Part shown: one piece after another, positions 7,601 to 15,623 of the stretch | Position numbering within the stretch: the first letter of the stretch is position 1 | Layout: every line of letters begins with the position of its first letter | NCBI GenBank assembly: GCA_045538015.1 | Contig: JAZSQO010000132.1 | Coordinates: 1-30,407 of the forward strand | Origin: SIG598 sp045538015 | GTDB lineage: Bacteria > Bacillota > Clostridia > Oscillospirales > Acutalibacteraceae | Direction of reading: 5' to 3' | Length of the DNA: 30,407 bases | Translations under genes and position numbers: made by a program | The notes under the pieces: generated by a model | What the model saw: only the letters and a program-made list of their open reading frames with translations | Told to the model about the DNA's origin: nothing | Databases searched by the model: none

Positions 7601-8289
7601 ACCAGCACATCCTTATTGTGGACGACGAAAAGGAGATCGCCGACCTTGTGGAGATATATCTTTCGGGTGAGGGCTTCACGGTGCACAAATTCTACGACGC
7701 CGACTCCGCCCTTGAGTGCATAGAGGGGCAAAGGCTGGATCTGGCCATTCTCGATGTGATGCTGCCCGGCACCGACGGCTTTGCCATCTGCCGCAGGATA
7801 CGGGAGAAGCACACCTTCCCGGTCATCATGCTCACCGCCCGGGTGGAGGACATCGACAAGATAAACGGCCTTGCCATCGGCGCTGACGACTACATAACCA
7901 AGCCCTTCAATCCCCTCGAGGTGGTGGCCCGGGTCAAGGCCCAGCTGCGGCGGTACACCCGCTACAACAGCGGCGCCCAGACCTCCGCCCGGCTGTACGA
8001 CAGCCGCGGGCTGATCGTCAACTTCGACTCCCGGGAATGCTCCCTCTTCGGCCAGCCGGTTTCCCTGACGCCCATCGAGTTCGGCATTCTTCAGCTGCTG
8101 TGCCGGAACGCCGGAAAGGTGGTTCCCTCGGAGGAGATTTTTGAAAAGGTTTGGGGAGAAAAGTACCTCGACAGCAACAACACGGTCATGGTGCACATCC
8201 GCCGCCTGCGGGAAAAGCTGCAGGAGCCGTCCCGCAAGCCCCGCTTCATCAAGACCGTATGGGGAGTTGGATACAGAATAGATGAATAA
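7597..8289 (+). CDS. OmpR/PhoB-family response regulator (VanR-like)
   Basis: A 230-aa DNA-binding response regulator. The receiver domain (1-115) shows the acidic pair D9 D10, phospho-acceptor D53 in LAILDVMLPG, T80 and K102 in TKPF. The C-terminal winged-helix domain ends in the typical KTVWGVGYRID. The start at 7597 overlaps the previous stop codon. Sequence style is VanR-like, meaning the common Clostridia VanR/VanS lineage, not evidence of vancomycin resistance, since no vanHAX genes are in the window. It overlaps the kinase gene by 8 bases. A likely target is the direct repeat at 9541-9562 in front of the NlpC/P60 gene. Confidence 0.93.
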   Translation: MNQHILIVDDEKEIADLVEIYLSGEGFTVHKFYDADSALECIEGQRLDLAILDVMLPGTDGFAICRRIREKHTFPVIMLTARVEDIDKINGLAIGADDYITKPFNPLEVVARVKAQLRRYTRYNSGAQTSARLYDSRGLIVNFDSRECSLFGQPVSLTPIEFGILQLLCRNAGKVVPSEEIFEKVWGEKYLDSNNTVMVHIRRLREKLQEPSRKPRFIKTVWGVGYRIDE

Positions 8290-9547
8290 GATCACCGACA
8301 AGATAGCCGCCGCCATCGGCCGCCTCTATCTCAAGCTGGAGCCCACGGTGGCCGAGCTGGGCGAGGAGCTGCGTGACCTGTGGTCGGGCGGCCGGGCAAA
8401 ACGAAGGGAAAAAGCCCAGCGCCGCCGGGCCGAAAGGGAGCGCCGGAAGAATCTCCACCGGGTACGCCGGGATATCTTCGGCCGCCAGCTGCTGGGAATG
8501 GTCATTTTCTCGGCGGTGTTCTGGGGCTTTATCTGGCTGTGCTCCGCCATGCCGGAGCTGTACGCCATCGTGGAGAATATCCTTGTGAATATCCTGCTGT
8601 TCATCCCCGGAAAGCAGTACCTTGACGACGTGCCGCCGGTGATCGTGACGATGTACTGCGCCGTGATGATCATCTGGCCCATGGTGAAGCTCTTTCGCGC
8701 CGCGGGCTATCTTGACAGCGTATACACCGCCGCCGACGGCATCCTCGACCCGAACAACGAGCCGGAGCCTATGCCCGCCGCCATCAGCGACCTTGACATG
8801 AAGCTGCGGGGCGTGCGGCTGTCCATCCTCCGCAACGAGCAGCTGGCAAGGGAGGCCGAGCAGCGCAAGAGCGACCTTGTGGTCTACCTTGCCCACGACC
8901 TGAAAACGCCCCTGTCCTCGGTCATCGGCTACCTCACCCTGCTGGACGAGGCTCCCGAGCTGCCCCTTGAGCAGCGGGCAAAATACACCTCCATCACCCT
9001 TGACAAGGCCTACCGTCTGGAGCAGCTCATCAACGAATTCTTCGACATCACCCGCTTCAGCCTGCAGACGGTGGAGCTGGAAAGAGGGCGCATCGACCTT
9101 TCCATGATGCTCATGCAGATCGCCGACGAGTTCTACCCGGTGCTGGAGGAAAAGAGGCTGCGTATACAGCTCTTTGTGCCGCCCCAGCTGATGATAACCG
9201 GCGACGCGGACAAGCTGATGCGGGTGTTTGACAACCTGCTGCGCAACGCCGCCGGCTACAGCTACGAGGGCACCGACATCATCCTCACCGCCCGTGGCCT
9301 TGGCGACGCGGTGGAGGTCACCTGCCGCAACACCGGCGACCAGATCCCGCCCCAGAGCCTTGAGCGCCTCTTTGAAAAATTCTTCCGGGCGGACAGCGCC
9401 CGCCACAGCGGCCCCGGCGGCTCCGGTCTCGGCCTCGCCATCGCCCGGAACATTGTTCAGCTCCACGGCGGCGAGATAACCGCCGAGAGCACTCCGGAAT
9501 ACACCCAGTTCCGCATCATTCTCCCCATCAGCGCCGACAAATCGTAA
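8282..9547 (+). CDS. Sensor histidine kinase (VanS-like)
   Basis: A 421-aa membrane kinase. A long arginine-rich cytosolic N-terminus (residues 38-68) precedes two membrane helices (about 69-90 and 117-138) that enclose only a short outside loop. A linker leads to the dimerisation domain with phospho-acceptor H205 in YLAHDLKTPLSS. The ATPase domain has the N box (FDNLLRNAAGYS, N322) and G box (GGSGLGLAIARN, about 379-390). The small extracytoplasmic loop (about 27 residues) suggests the signal is sensed in the membrane or through a partner; the two-helix protein at 7016 is a candidate. It shares an 8-base overlap with its regulator. The stop codon lies inside the 11-bp direct repeat that probably controls the next gene. 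Confidence 0.93.
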   Translation: MNKITDKIAAAIGRLYLKLEPTVAELGEELRDLWSGGRAKRREKAQRRRAERERRKNLHRVRRDIFGRQLLGMVIFSAVFWGFIWLCSAMPELYAIVENILVNILLFIPGKQYLDDVPPVIVTMYCAVMIIWPMVKLFRAAGYLDSVYTAADGILDPNNEPEPMPAAISDLDMKLRGVRLSILRNEQLAREAEQRKSDLVVYLAHDLKTPLSSVIGYLTLLDEAPELPLEQRAKYTSITLDKAYRLEQLINEFFDITRFSLQTVELERGRIDLSMMLMQIADEFYPVLEEKRLRIQLFVPPQLMITGDADKLMRVFDNLLRNAAGYSYEGTDIILTARGLGDAVEVTCRNTGDQIPPQSLERLFEKFFRADSARHSGPGGSGLGLAIARNIVQLHGGEITAESTPEYTQFRIILPISADKS

Positions 9548-9562
9548 GATAATCGTAAGAAA
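9541..9562 (+). promoter_or_regulatory. Direct repeat, probable response-regulator operator
   Basis: ATCGTAAGATA (9541-9551) is followed head to tail by ATCGTAAGAAA (9552-9562). OmpR-family regulators bind two half-sites in direct orientation about one helical turn apart, exactly as here. The repeat overlaps the kinase stop codon and lies 18 bp before a weak -35 region, the position expected for activation of the NlpC/P60 gene. Confidence 0.55.
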
Positions 9563-9580
9563 TCCGACCGCTTGTCTTAA

Positions 9581-9609
9581 AGCAAAGCACCCCGCCCGAC
9601 TGGTACAAT
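9581..9609 (+). promoter_or_regulatory. Activator-type promoter for the NlpC/P60 gene
   Basis: A fair -10, TACAAT (9604-9609), has a poor -35 (AGCAAA, 9581-9586) at 17 bp. The poor -35 together with the upstream direct repeat suggests that the gene depends on the phosphorylated regulator. Confidence 0.45.
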
Positions 9610-9639
9610 CAGCGTATCAATCGGACGAGGTGCTTTTTT
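9584..9639 (+). terminator. Hairpin with T run that covers the ribosome site of the next gene
   Basis: AAAGCACCCCGCCCGA (9584-9599) pairs with 9621-9636 with two mismatches and is followed by T residues up to 9639, immediately before ATG 9640. It can terminate read-through from the kinase. The 3' arm contains GAGGTG, the ribosome site for 9640. A transcript from the promoter at 9604-9609 starts after the 5' arm and leaves that site free. Confidence 0.6.
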
Positions 9640-10344
9640 ATGAAGAAAACTCAGAACAGCCAGCCGGGCATCGGCTGCAATCTTATTCTGCTCACGGTCA
9701 TTGTATTCAGCTGCGTGATAATGCTCTCTCTGCGGGGCTGCGCGGCTTCCTGCGGCCTGTGCGATTCCTGCTCCCTTGGCGCGGCGGAGGAGGCCATCGA
9801 CACCTCGGCCTTCGTTGACCCATCCACGAAGAATAATCTCGACCTTGCCGCGTGGGCGGAAATGGCCTACGAACAGCACTGGGGCTATGTCTACGGCACA
9901 TGGGGCAGCACCCTCACCGAGCAGCTGCTCCAGACCAAGGCCGGGCAGTACCCCACCGATGTGGGCGGGAACATGGAATATATCCGCACCCGCTGGATGG
10001 GTCGGCGGGTGGCCGACTGCATCGGGCTGATAAAGGGCTACTGCTGGTACACTCCCTCCGCCGGCTTTGAGTACTGCGGCAACGGAATGCCCGACATCGG
10101 CGCCAACAAGATGTACGAAAACGCCTCCGTAAAGGGCGAGATAGACACCATTCCGGAAACTCCCGGGCTGGCGGTGTGGGTCAAGGGGCACATCGGCGTT
10201 TATGTGGGCGACGGCTGGGTCATCGAGGCCATGAGCACCGTGGACGGCGTGCGCAAGACCCGCGTCGAGGATCGCCCGTGGACTCACTGGCTGCGGATAC
10301 CGTATATTGATTATATTGAGTATACGCAGACGACGCTGGGGTAA
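9640..10344 (+). CDS. NlpC/P60-family cell-wall hydrolase, membrane anchored
   Basis: A 234-aa protein. Residues about 13-31 form a membrane anchor or uncleaved signal, followed by a cysteine-rich stretch (CAASCGLCDSC, residues 34-44). The rest fits the NlpC/P60 papain-like fold: C127 in VADCIGLIKGYCW as nucleophile, H184 in KGHIGVYVGDG, and the polar third position near E196 in VIEAM. The family cleaves peptide stems of peptidoglycan. ADCIGLIK replaces the more usual DCSGLV, and the linking region is longer than in the shortest family members. It follows the two-component genes and is probably their output, which would tie envelope sensing to wall remodelling. The four cysteines after the anchor may form disulfides or bind metal; I cannot say which. 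Confidence 0.8.
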   Translation: MKKTQNSQPGIGCNLILLTVIVFSCVIMLSLRGCAASCGLCDSCSLGAAEEAIDTSAFVDPSTKNNLDLAAWAEMAYEQHWGYVYGTWGSTLTEQLLQTKAGQYPTDVGGNMEYIRTRWMGRRVADCIGLIKGYCWYTPSAGFEYCGNGMPDIGANKMYENASVKGEIDTIPETPGLAVWVKGHIGVYVGDGWVIEAMSTVDGVRKTRVEDRPWTHWLRIPYIDYIEYTQTTLG

Positions 10345-10380
10345 GGTCGATCCGGAAGGCCAACGGCACGGGCTGAAAGG

Positions 10381-10409
10381 TTGAAATTTTGCAACTCACA
10401 ATGTATAAT
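10381..10409 (+). promoter_or_regulatory. Sigma-A promoter of the TIR-LRR gene
   Basis: TTGAAA (10381-10386), 17-bp spacer, TATAAT (10404-10409). Transcription would start near 10416, giving a leader of about 22 bases with GGAGGGG before the ATG. The gene is therefore independently transcribed. Confidence 0.85.
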
Positions 10410-10438
10410 ACAGTCAAAACTACAACGGAGGGGCAGCG

Positions 10439-12502
10439 ATGCCGGATAGTTACGAGATGAAAAAAATCACTCTGGAGGTTCCCTTCGCGGCGGAGGATAC
10501 CGAGCCTTATATATTCGTCAGCTACGCCCACTGCGACCGTGAGCGGGTCTTCCCCATTATCCGTAAGCTTTACGAAATGGGCTGGAATGTGTGGTACGAT
10601 CAGGGTGTCGAGACCGATATAAAAAATCACTTCGGCACCATCTCCGGCCATATACGGAGCTGCGCGGCAGCGGTGATGTTTGTGTCCACAACCTCGGTCA
10701 CCCGCGAATATGTCACCGACACAGCGATAGCCTACGCGCTGGATCAGGAAAAACGGGTCGTGTTCTGCGAGCTTGACAGCGCGGAGCTGCCTGACAGCAT
10801 CCGGTCGAGAACCACCGACCGGGAGCGCTTTCCCCACACCGCCGCCGACGGGCTGTGTGCCGTGCTGGAGGGCATCGAAGGGCTGATGAGAGGCGAGAGG
10901 CGGACGGCCGAGGCCATCTGTGTGAACACGCTGACCGACTGCCGTTTTGCCCTTTCCTCGCCCGATGACGAATACGAGGGCGAATACACCGAGAATGGCG
11001 GCGTGCGGCTGACCCGATACAGAGGCAGCTCAGAGAATGTGGTTGTCCCGGCGGAGTGGAACGGTCAGCCGGTTGCGGAGCTGGACAGAACCTTCGACGG
11101 GAACAAGACCGTAAAATCGGTCGCTATCCCCTACGGCGTCACTGTTATCGGCGATCTTGTGTTTCTCGGCTGCGCAAATCTCACCGACCTCACCATTCCC
11201 AACAACGTGACCGATATCGGCAAAGCGGCATTCTGCGAATGTTCCGGTCTTACTTCTGTCGCTCTTCCCGACAGCGTGGTCAGCATTGGCGACCGCGCCT
11301 TCGCCGACTGCAGCAATCTCGCCGCTATCACACTCCCCAAGAGCCTGACCGACATTGGGCATTTTGCGTTCTATCGCTGCACCCGGCTCACTGCTGTCAC
11401 CATTCCCGGCAGCGTGACCTCCATCGGCCACGCGCCCTTTGCCGGCTGCGACAAGCTTGTATCCATTGCTGTGAGCGAAAACAGCGGCGCGTACAAATCC
11501 GTCGACGGCGTGCTGCTGAGCAAGGACGGATGCGAGCTGCTCGCCTATCCCGGCGGAAGAAAGGGTGGTTACACCATCCCCGACGGCGTGACGAGCATCT
11601 GTGACTGGGCTTTCGCCTCCTGCGGCAGCCTTACCGCTGTCACAATTCCCGACAGCGTGACCACCATCGGCAGAGACGCGTTCCGCTTCTGCGACCTCCT
11701 CTCCGGACTCACCATCCCAAACAGTGTGCGCAGCATCGGCGAGGGCGCGCTTTCCTTCTGCGAGCGCCTCGTCTCCGTCGTACTCCCTGACGGCATAACC
11801 GACATTGGCGGCGGCCTGTTCGCCGGATGTGTCAGACTTGCCAGCCTCACCATTCCCGACGGTGTGGCCACCATCGGCAGCGCCGCCTTCTCCGGATGCA
11901 AAAGCCTCACCGAAGTCATCATTCCCGACGGCGTTACCGCCATCGGCGAGGACGCCTTCGACCGCTGCGAAAGTCTTGTCAGCCTATCCATACCTGACAG
12001 CGTGACCAGCATCAGCGAAGGAGCGATCTTTGAATGCTCCGGCCTTGTCTCTATTAATGTGAGCGAAAACAACAGCGCATACAAGTCGGTGGACGGCGTG
12101 CTGCTGAGCAAGGACGGAAAAACGCTGATCGCCTATCCCTGCGGCAGAGCGGGCAGTTATTCTGTTCCCGACGGCGTTGCACTCATCGGCCAGACAGCCT
12201 TTGCCTCATGCGCAGGTCTTACTTCCGTCACCATCCCCGACAGCGTGACCGAGATCGGCTTCATGGCCTTCGACAGCTGCGGCAGCCTGACCTCCGTCAC
12301 CATTCCGGAGAGCGTGGCTGTCATTGGCTATCAGGCGTTTTCCGATTGCGGCAGGCTGACCTCGGTCATTATCGCCGGCCGCGAGACCAGAATTCGCTTC
12401 ATGGCCTTCGTCGGCTGCGAGAAGCTCACCATCTTCTGCCCCGAAGGCTCTTTGGCGTGGGATTGCTGCGACGAGGAAGGCATAGCCCGCAAGCCGATCT
12501 GA
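10439..12502 (+). CDS. TIR-domain protein with C-terminal BspA-type leucine-rich repeats
   Basis: A 687-aa protein without signal peptide or membrane helix, so probably cytosolic. Residues about 22-150 form a TIR-type domain: YIFVSYAHCDRERV, the GWNVWYDQGV loop and CAAAVMFVSTTSVTREYV. In NAD-cleaving TIR domains a glutamate follows four residues after the aromatic in this last block; here that place is T95 (Y91-V-T-D-T), so the usual catalytic glutamate is missing. From residue 228 come sixteen 23-residue repeats of the form xxIPDSVTSIGDxAFxxCxxLTS, in blocks of 5, 7 and 4, separated by two nearly identical 35-residue inserts (SVDGVLLSKDG ... LLAYP). BspA-type repeats usually occur on secreted proteins, so a cytosolic TIR fusion is unusual. 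It has its own promoter and shares a terminator with the convergent glycosyltransferase. Possible roles are ligand recognition with TIR signalling or scaffold function; neither is shown. Confidence 0.85.
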   Translation: MPDSYEMKKITLEVPFAAEDTEPYIFVSYAHCDRERVFPIIRKLYEMGWNVWYDQGVETDIKNHFGTISGHIRSCAAAVMFVSTTSVTREYVTDTAIAYALDQEKRVVFCELDSAELPDSIRSRTTDRERFPHTAADGLCAVLEGIEGLMRGERRTAEAICVNTLTDCRFALSSPDDEYEGEYTENGGVRLTRYRGSSENVVVPAEWNGQPVAELDRTFDGNKTVKSVAIPYGVTVIGDLVFLGCANLTDLTIPNNVTDIGKAAFCECSGLTSVALPDSVVSIGDRAFADCSNLAAITLPKSLTDIGHFAFYRCTRLTAVTIPGSVTSIGHAPFAGCDKLVSIAVSENSGAYKSVDGVLLSKDGCELLAYPGGRKGGYTIPDGVTSICDWAFASCGSLTAVTIPDSVTTIGRDAFRFCDLLSGLTIPNSVRSIGEGALSFCERLVSVVLPDGITDIGGGLFAGCVRLASLTIPDGVATIGSAAFSGCKSLTEVIIPDGVTAIGEDAFDRCESLVSLSIPDSVTSISEGAIFECSGLVSINVSENNSAYKSVDGVLLSKDGKTLIAYPCGRAGSYSVPDGVALIGQTAFASCAGLTSVTIPDSVTEIGFMAFDSCGSLTSVTIPESVAVIGYQAFSDCGRLTSVIIAGRETRIRFMAFVGCEKLTIFCPEGSLAWDCCDEEGIARKPI

Positions 12503-12531
12503 TAAGCCGCCCGCTCCCGCAAAGATAAATC

Positions 12532-12576
12532 AAGGAGCTGCCGCTCGATCCGCGGCAGCTCCTTTGCTGTTTATTT
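12532..12576. terminator. Bidirectional terminator between convergent genes
   Basis: A perfect 13-bp stem (AAGGAGCTGCCGC, 12532-12544, with 12552-12564) and 7-base loop, followed on the plus strand by a T-rich stretch. It separates the TIR-LRR gene from the leftward glycosyltransferase, whose stop codon lies just beyond at 12571-12573. Confidence 0.85.
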
Positions 12577-13503
12577 TTCTTCCTTGTTTTCCTTCCCACA
12601 GCTCTCGGAGATTATATACCTCGGCCGGCCCTTTATCTCCTCGTATATCCGGGCGATATAGTAGCCGATGATGCCGATGCTTATCATTATTATGCTGCCG
12701 GAAAAGAGCTGGATGAGAATGACCGTGGTGAAGCCGCCCAGCGCCTGACCGCTCAGCTTCTGCACAAGGGCGATGGTGCCCAGCACCACCGACACCAGCA
12801 GCATTATCACGCCCATGACGGTGACCAGATGGAGCGGTGCCGAGGAAAAGGAGGTGATGTTGGTCAGGGCGTATTTTATCAGCGAGCCGGTTGACCACTT
12901 GCTCTGCCCCGCCGCCCGCTCGCGGACGCTGTAGGACACGCTGGTCTTTCTGAAGCCCACCCAGTAGGACAGCGCCCGGAAGAACACGTTGCGCTCGGGC
13001 ATCCCGTTGAGGGCGTCCACCACCTTGCGGTCGAGGAGCTTGAAGTCGGAGGCGTTGGACATATCCATTCCGGTGGCCTTGCTGATGAGCTTGTAGAAGG
13101 TGCCTGCCGCAAAGCCGTGGACGGCCTTTTCCTCGCCCCGGGATTCCTTGACGCCCTCCACCACCTCGTAGCCCTCCTGCCACAGACGGTACATTTCCAC
13201 TATTTTCTCCGGCGGATGCTGGAGGTCGCAGTCGATGACCACGCAGCAGTCGCCCTTTGCCCGCTCGAGGCCGGCAAACATGGCCGCCTCCTTGCCGAAG
13301 TTGCGGCTCAGGTGCAGCCCGGCTACTCCGCTGTCCAGCTCGGACTGGCGGCGGATGCAGTCCCATGTGCCGTCCCTGGAGCCGTCGTCCACAAAGATCA
13401 GCTCGTAATCGATGGCGGCTTCTCTCAGGATGTCGGCAATAGTGGCGGCGGTGATGGGAATCACGCTTTCCTCGTTGTAGGCCGGTATGATAACACTAAG
13501 CAT
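12571..13503 (-). CDS. Family 2 glycosyltransferase, polyprenyl-phosphate sugar transferase type (GtrB/DPM1-like)
   Basis: A 310-aa membrane-bound GT2 enzyme. The GT-A domain shows VIIPAYNEE at the start, FVDDGSRDGT (about 38-46), the metal and nucleotide-sugar site D91-C-D93 in DCDLQHPPE, and the SDFKLLDRKVV block. Two membrane helices follow at about 225-250 and 260-285. This layout is typical of GtrB/YkcC-type enzymes that move a sugar from a nucleotide donor to undecaprenyl phosphate on the cytosolic face for decoration of envelope polymers. AGGGAG precedes the ATG. It stands alone with its own promoter and terminator; no flippase (GtrA) or polymer-specific transferase is adjacent, so the final acceptor is unknown. 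Confidence 0.9.
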   Translation of the reverse strand: MLSVIIPAYNEESVIPITAATIADILREAAIDYELIFVDDGSRDGTWDCIRRQSELDSGVAGLHLSRNFGKEAAMFAGLERAKGDCCVVIDCDLQHPPEKIVEMYRLWQEGYEVVEGVKESRGEEKAVHGFAAGTFYKLISKATGMDMSNASDFKLLDRKVVDALNGMPERNVFFRALSYWVGFRKTSVSYSVRERAAGQSKWSTGSLIKYALTNITSFSSAPLHLVTVMGVIMLLVSVVLGTIALVQKLSGQALGGFTTVILIQLFSGSIIMISIGIIGYYIARIYEEIKGRPRYIISESCGKENKEEK

Positions 13504-13540
13504 TTTTTCGCTCCCTGTAAATCCTGTAAATAATGATAAT

Positions 13541-13568
13541 ATTATACCATACGCCGTGTTTTTTTCAA
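13541..13568 (-). promoter_or_regulatory. Promoter of the glycosyltransferase gene
   Basis: On the minus strand TTGAAA (13563-13568), 16-bp spacer, TATAAT (13541-13546), 37 bp before the start codon. Confidence 0.75.
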
Positions 13569-13586
13569 TAGTCCCCTGCCGGGACG

Positions 13587-13618
13587 AAAAAAGCCGCCCC
13601 GGAAACCGGAGCGGCTTT
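13587..13618 (-). terminator. Terminator of the TRAP transporter operon
   Basis: A 13-bp perfect stem (13590-13602 with 13606-13618) with a 3-base loop, followed on the minus strand by six T residues (13587-13592 on the plus strand are A). Confidence 0.9.
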
Positions 13619-13636
13619 GAGCTTTAAGCGGAGGAA

Positions 13637-15595
13637 TTACAGCGCGGGAGCAGCCTCATGCTTGTTCTTTCTGTTGGACAGATAGTGAACAAACAGCATA
13701 CCGCCTACCAGAGCGATACCGATGAGGTCGGTGACGAGGCCCGGGTAGATGAGCAGCAGTCCGCCGATGGCGCTGACCACTCGCTCGTACCACTTCATGT
13801 GGCCGAGTATGTAGCCCTCCAGCGATGCGGAGATGGCGAACATACCGACGATAGAGGTGATGACGATGAGAATGACCTCGGGCACGGTGGTATCCACGAA
13901 CAGCATTGCCGGGTTGAGGGCGAAGATGTAGGGGACGATGAAGGCGCCGATGGCCAGCTTGGTGGAGGTGAGAGCCGTCTTCATCGGGTTGGCCTGAGCG
14001 ATGGCGGCGCCGGCGTAAGAGGCCAGAGCCACGGGAGGAGTCAGGTCGGCGACGATGCCGAAGTAGAACACGAAGAAGTGAGCGGCGATGGGAGGCACGC
14101 CCATGCGCACAAGGATGGGAGCGCAGGTGGCGGCCATGATGCAGTAGTTGGCGGTGGTGGGAACGCCCATGCCCAGCACGATGCAGCACAGCATGGTGAG
14201 GACCAGAGCGATGATGACCTGATTGCCGGCAAGGGCGATGATGCCGTTGAAGAGCATATTGGCAAGGCCGGTCATGGTGATGGTGCCGGCGATGATGCCA
14301 GCCACGCCGCAGGCGGCGGCAACGGCAACCATGTTCTGGCCGCCGGTGGCCAGAGCCTCAAAGATGCGCTTGGGATTCATGCGGTTGTCCTTGTTGAACA
14401 GACCGACGATGATGACCGCCACGATGGCGATGGCGGCGGCGTACTGGATGGAGCGCTGGCTGGTGCCTACCAGATAGATGAGGATGATAAGGGGCAGCAT
14501 CAGATAGGTCTTCTTGAGCAGAGGAACTATTCTGGGCAGCTCTTCTCTGGTCAGGCCGCGCAGGCCCTCCTTCTTGGCTTCCAGATGGACAGTGATGAAG
14601 ATGCCAAGGAAGTAAAGAACGGCGGGCAGGATGGCGCGCACAACGATGTTGCTGTAGGGCACGCCCACAAAGTCGGCCATCAGGAAGGCGGCGGCGCCCA
14701 TGATGGGAGGCATGATCTGGCCGCCGGTGGAGGCGGAGGCCTCGGCGGCAGCGGCGAACTCGGGCTTGTAGCCGGTCTTCTTCATCAGGGGAATGGTGAC
14801 CGAGCCGGAGCCGACGGTGTTGGCCACAGAGGAGCCGGAGGCCATGCCCTCGAGGGCGCTGGCGATAACGGCAACCTTGGCCGGGCCGCCGGAGAAGCCG
14901 CCCACGATGGCGTTGGAGATCTGGATGAAGAAATCACCGATGCCCGAACGCTCAAGGAAGGCTCCGAAGATGATGAACACCACTATGAACTTGGAGCACA
15001 CATTGATGGGGGTGGACATGATGCCTTCCTTGCTGTAGAACAGATACTGGACGACATAGTTGGTCTTGCCCCACAGGCTGGGATTGGAAAGACCCCAGAT
15101 CAGAGCGTAGACAACGAGCACGCCGGCGACGATGATGATGGGCCAGCCCACGCTGCGGCGGCAGATTTCCACCACCGACAGAATGCCGATGATGCCGATG
15201 ACGATCTGATACCACTCAAAGCGGCTGCCCTGCTGGATGATCTCACGGGCGTTGAAGGTGTAGTAAAGGAAAGCGCCCACACCGCCGGCCATGAGAATAT
15301 AATCGAACCAGGGAATGTGATTGACCTTCTGGGTGCCTTTTTTCGCCGGATATACAAGATAGCCCAGCAGGATGATAAAGGCAACGAAGGATGTCAGACG
15401 CCACTCCTCAAGCCATGTGGCAAAGAGGGTGACATAAAGGCAGAAGACAGAGAAGATCGCCAGAATGCAGGAGACAACGATTTTGGGCTTGCCTTCCCAC
15501 ACACGGACATTTGACTCCCGGTCAAATTTCTTCATTACTGCATCCAAATCCATCGGCTCCTGCACTGCCGGAGCCTTTTTCTTTGAAAACAACAA
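13637..15595 (-). CDS. TRAP transporter fused permease (DctQ-DctM fusion)
   Basis: A 652-aa polytopic protein combining the small 4-helix and large 12-helix TRAP permease subunits. It imports small organic acids or similar solutes with sodium or protons, receiving them from a TAXI-type binding protein, here the upstream gene. Recognisable blocks include EGMASGSSVANTVGSGSVTIPLMKK... of the large subunit, STGGQIMPPIMGAAAFLMAD and LGMGVPTTANYCIMAATCAP, both DctM hallmarks. The start codon is TTG at 15595, set by AAGGAGG eight bases upstream; no ATG is in frame before residue 15. It is second in the operon, separated from the binding-protein gene by a strong hairpin at 15624-15654. The substrate cannot be read from sequence. 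Confidence 0.93.
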   Translation of the reverse strand: MLFSKKKAPAVQEPMDLDAVMKKFDRESNVRVWEGKPKIVVSCILAIFSVFCLYVTLFATWLEEWRLTSFVAFIILLGYLVYPAKKGTQKVNHIPWFDYILMAGGVGAFLYYTFNAREIIQQGSRFEWYQIVIGIIGILSVVEICRRSVGWPIIIVAGVLVVYALIWGLSNPSLWGKTNYVVQYLFYSKEGIMSTPINVCSKFIVVFIIFGAFLERSGIGDFFIQISNAIVGGFSGGPAKVAVIASALEGMASGSSVANTVGSGSVTIPLMKKTGYKPEFAAAAEASASTGGQIMPPIMGAAAFLMADFVGVPYSNIVVRAILPAVLYFLGIFITVHLEAKKEGLRGLTREELPRIVPLLKKTYLMLPLIILIYLVGTSQRSIQYAAAIAIVAVIIVGLFNKDNRMNPKRIFEALATGGQNMVAVAAACGVAGIIAGTITMTGLANMLFNGIIALAGNQVIIALVLTMLCCIVLGMGVPTTANYCIMAATCAPILVRMGVPPIAAHFFVFYFGIVADLTPPVALASYAGAAIAQANPMKTALTSTKLAIGAFIVPYIFALNPAMLFVDTTVPEVILIVITSIVGMFAISASLEGYILGHMKWYERVVSAIGGLLLIYPGLVTDLIGIALVGGMLFVHYLSNRKNKHEAAPAL

Positions 15596-15623
15596 TGCAA
15601 TTTCCTCCTTCGGGTAATAGTTA

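Noticed and set aside
7597..9547. Vancomycin resistance regulator pair vanR-vanS
   Set aside because: Only general similarity to this large family; no vanH, ligase or dipeptidase gene is in the window.
13658..15514. Plus-strand open frame of 618 codons opposite the TRAP permease
   Set aside because: Antisense shadow; His/Asp/Gly-rich with no ribosome site.
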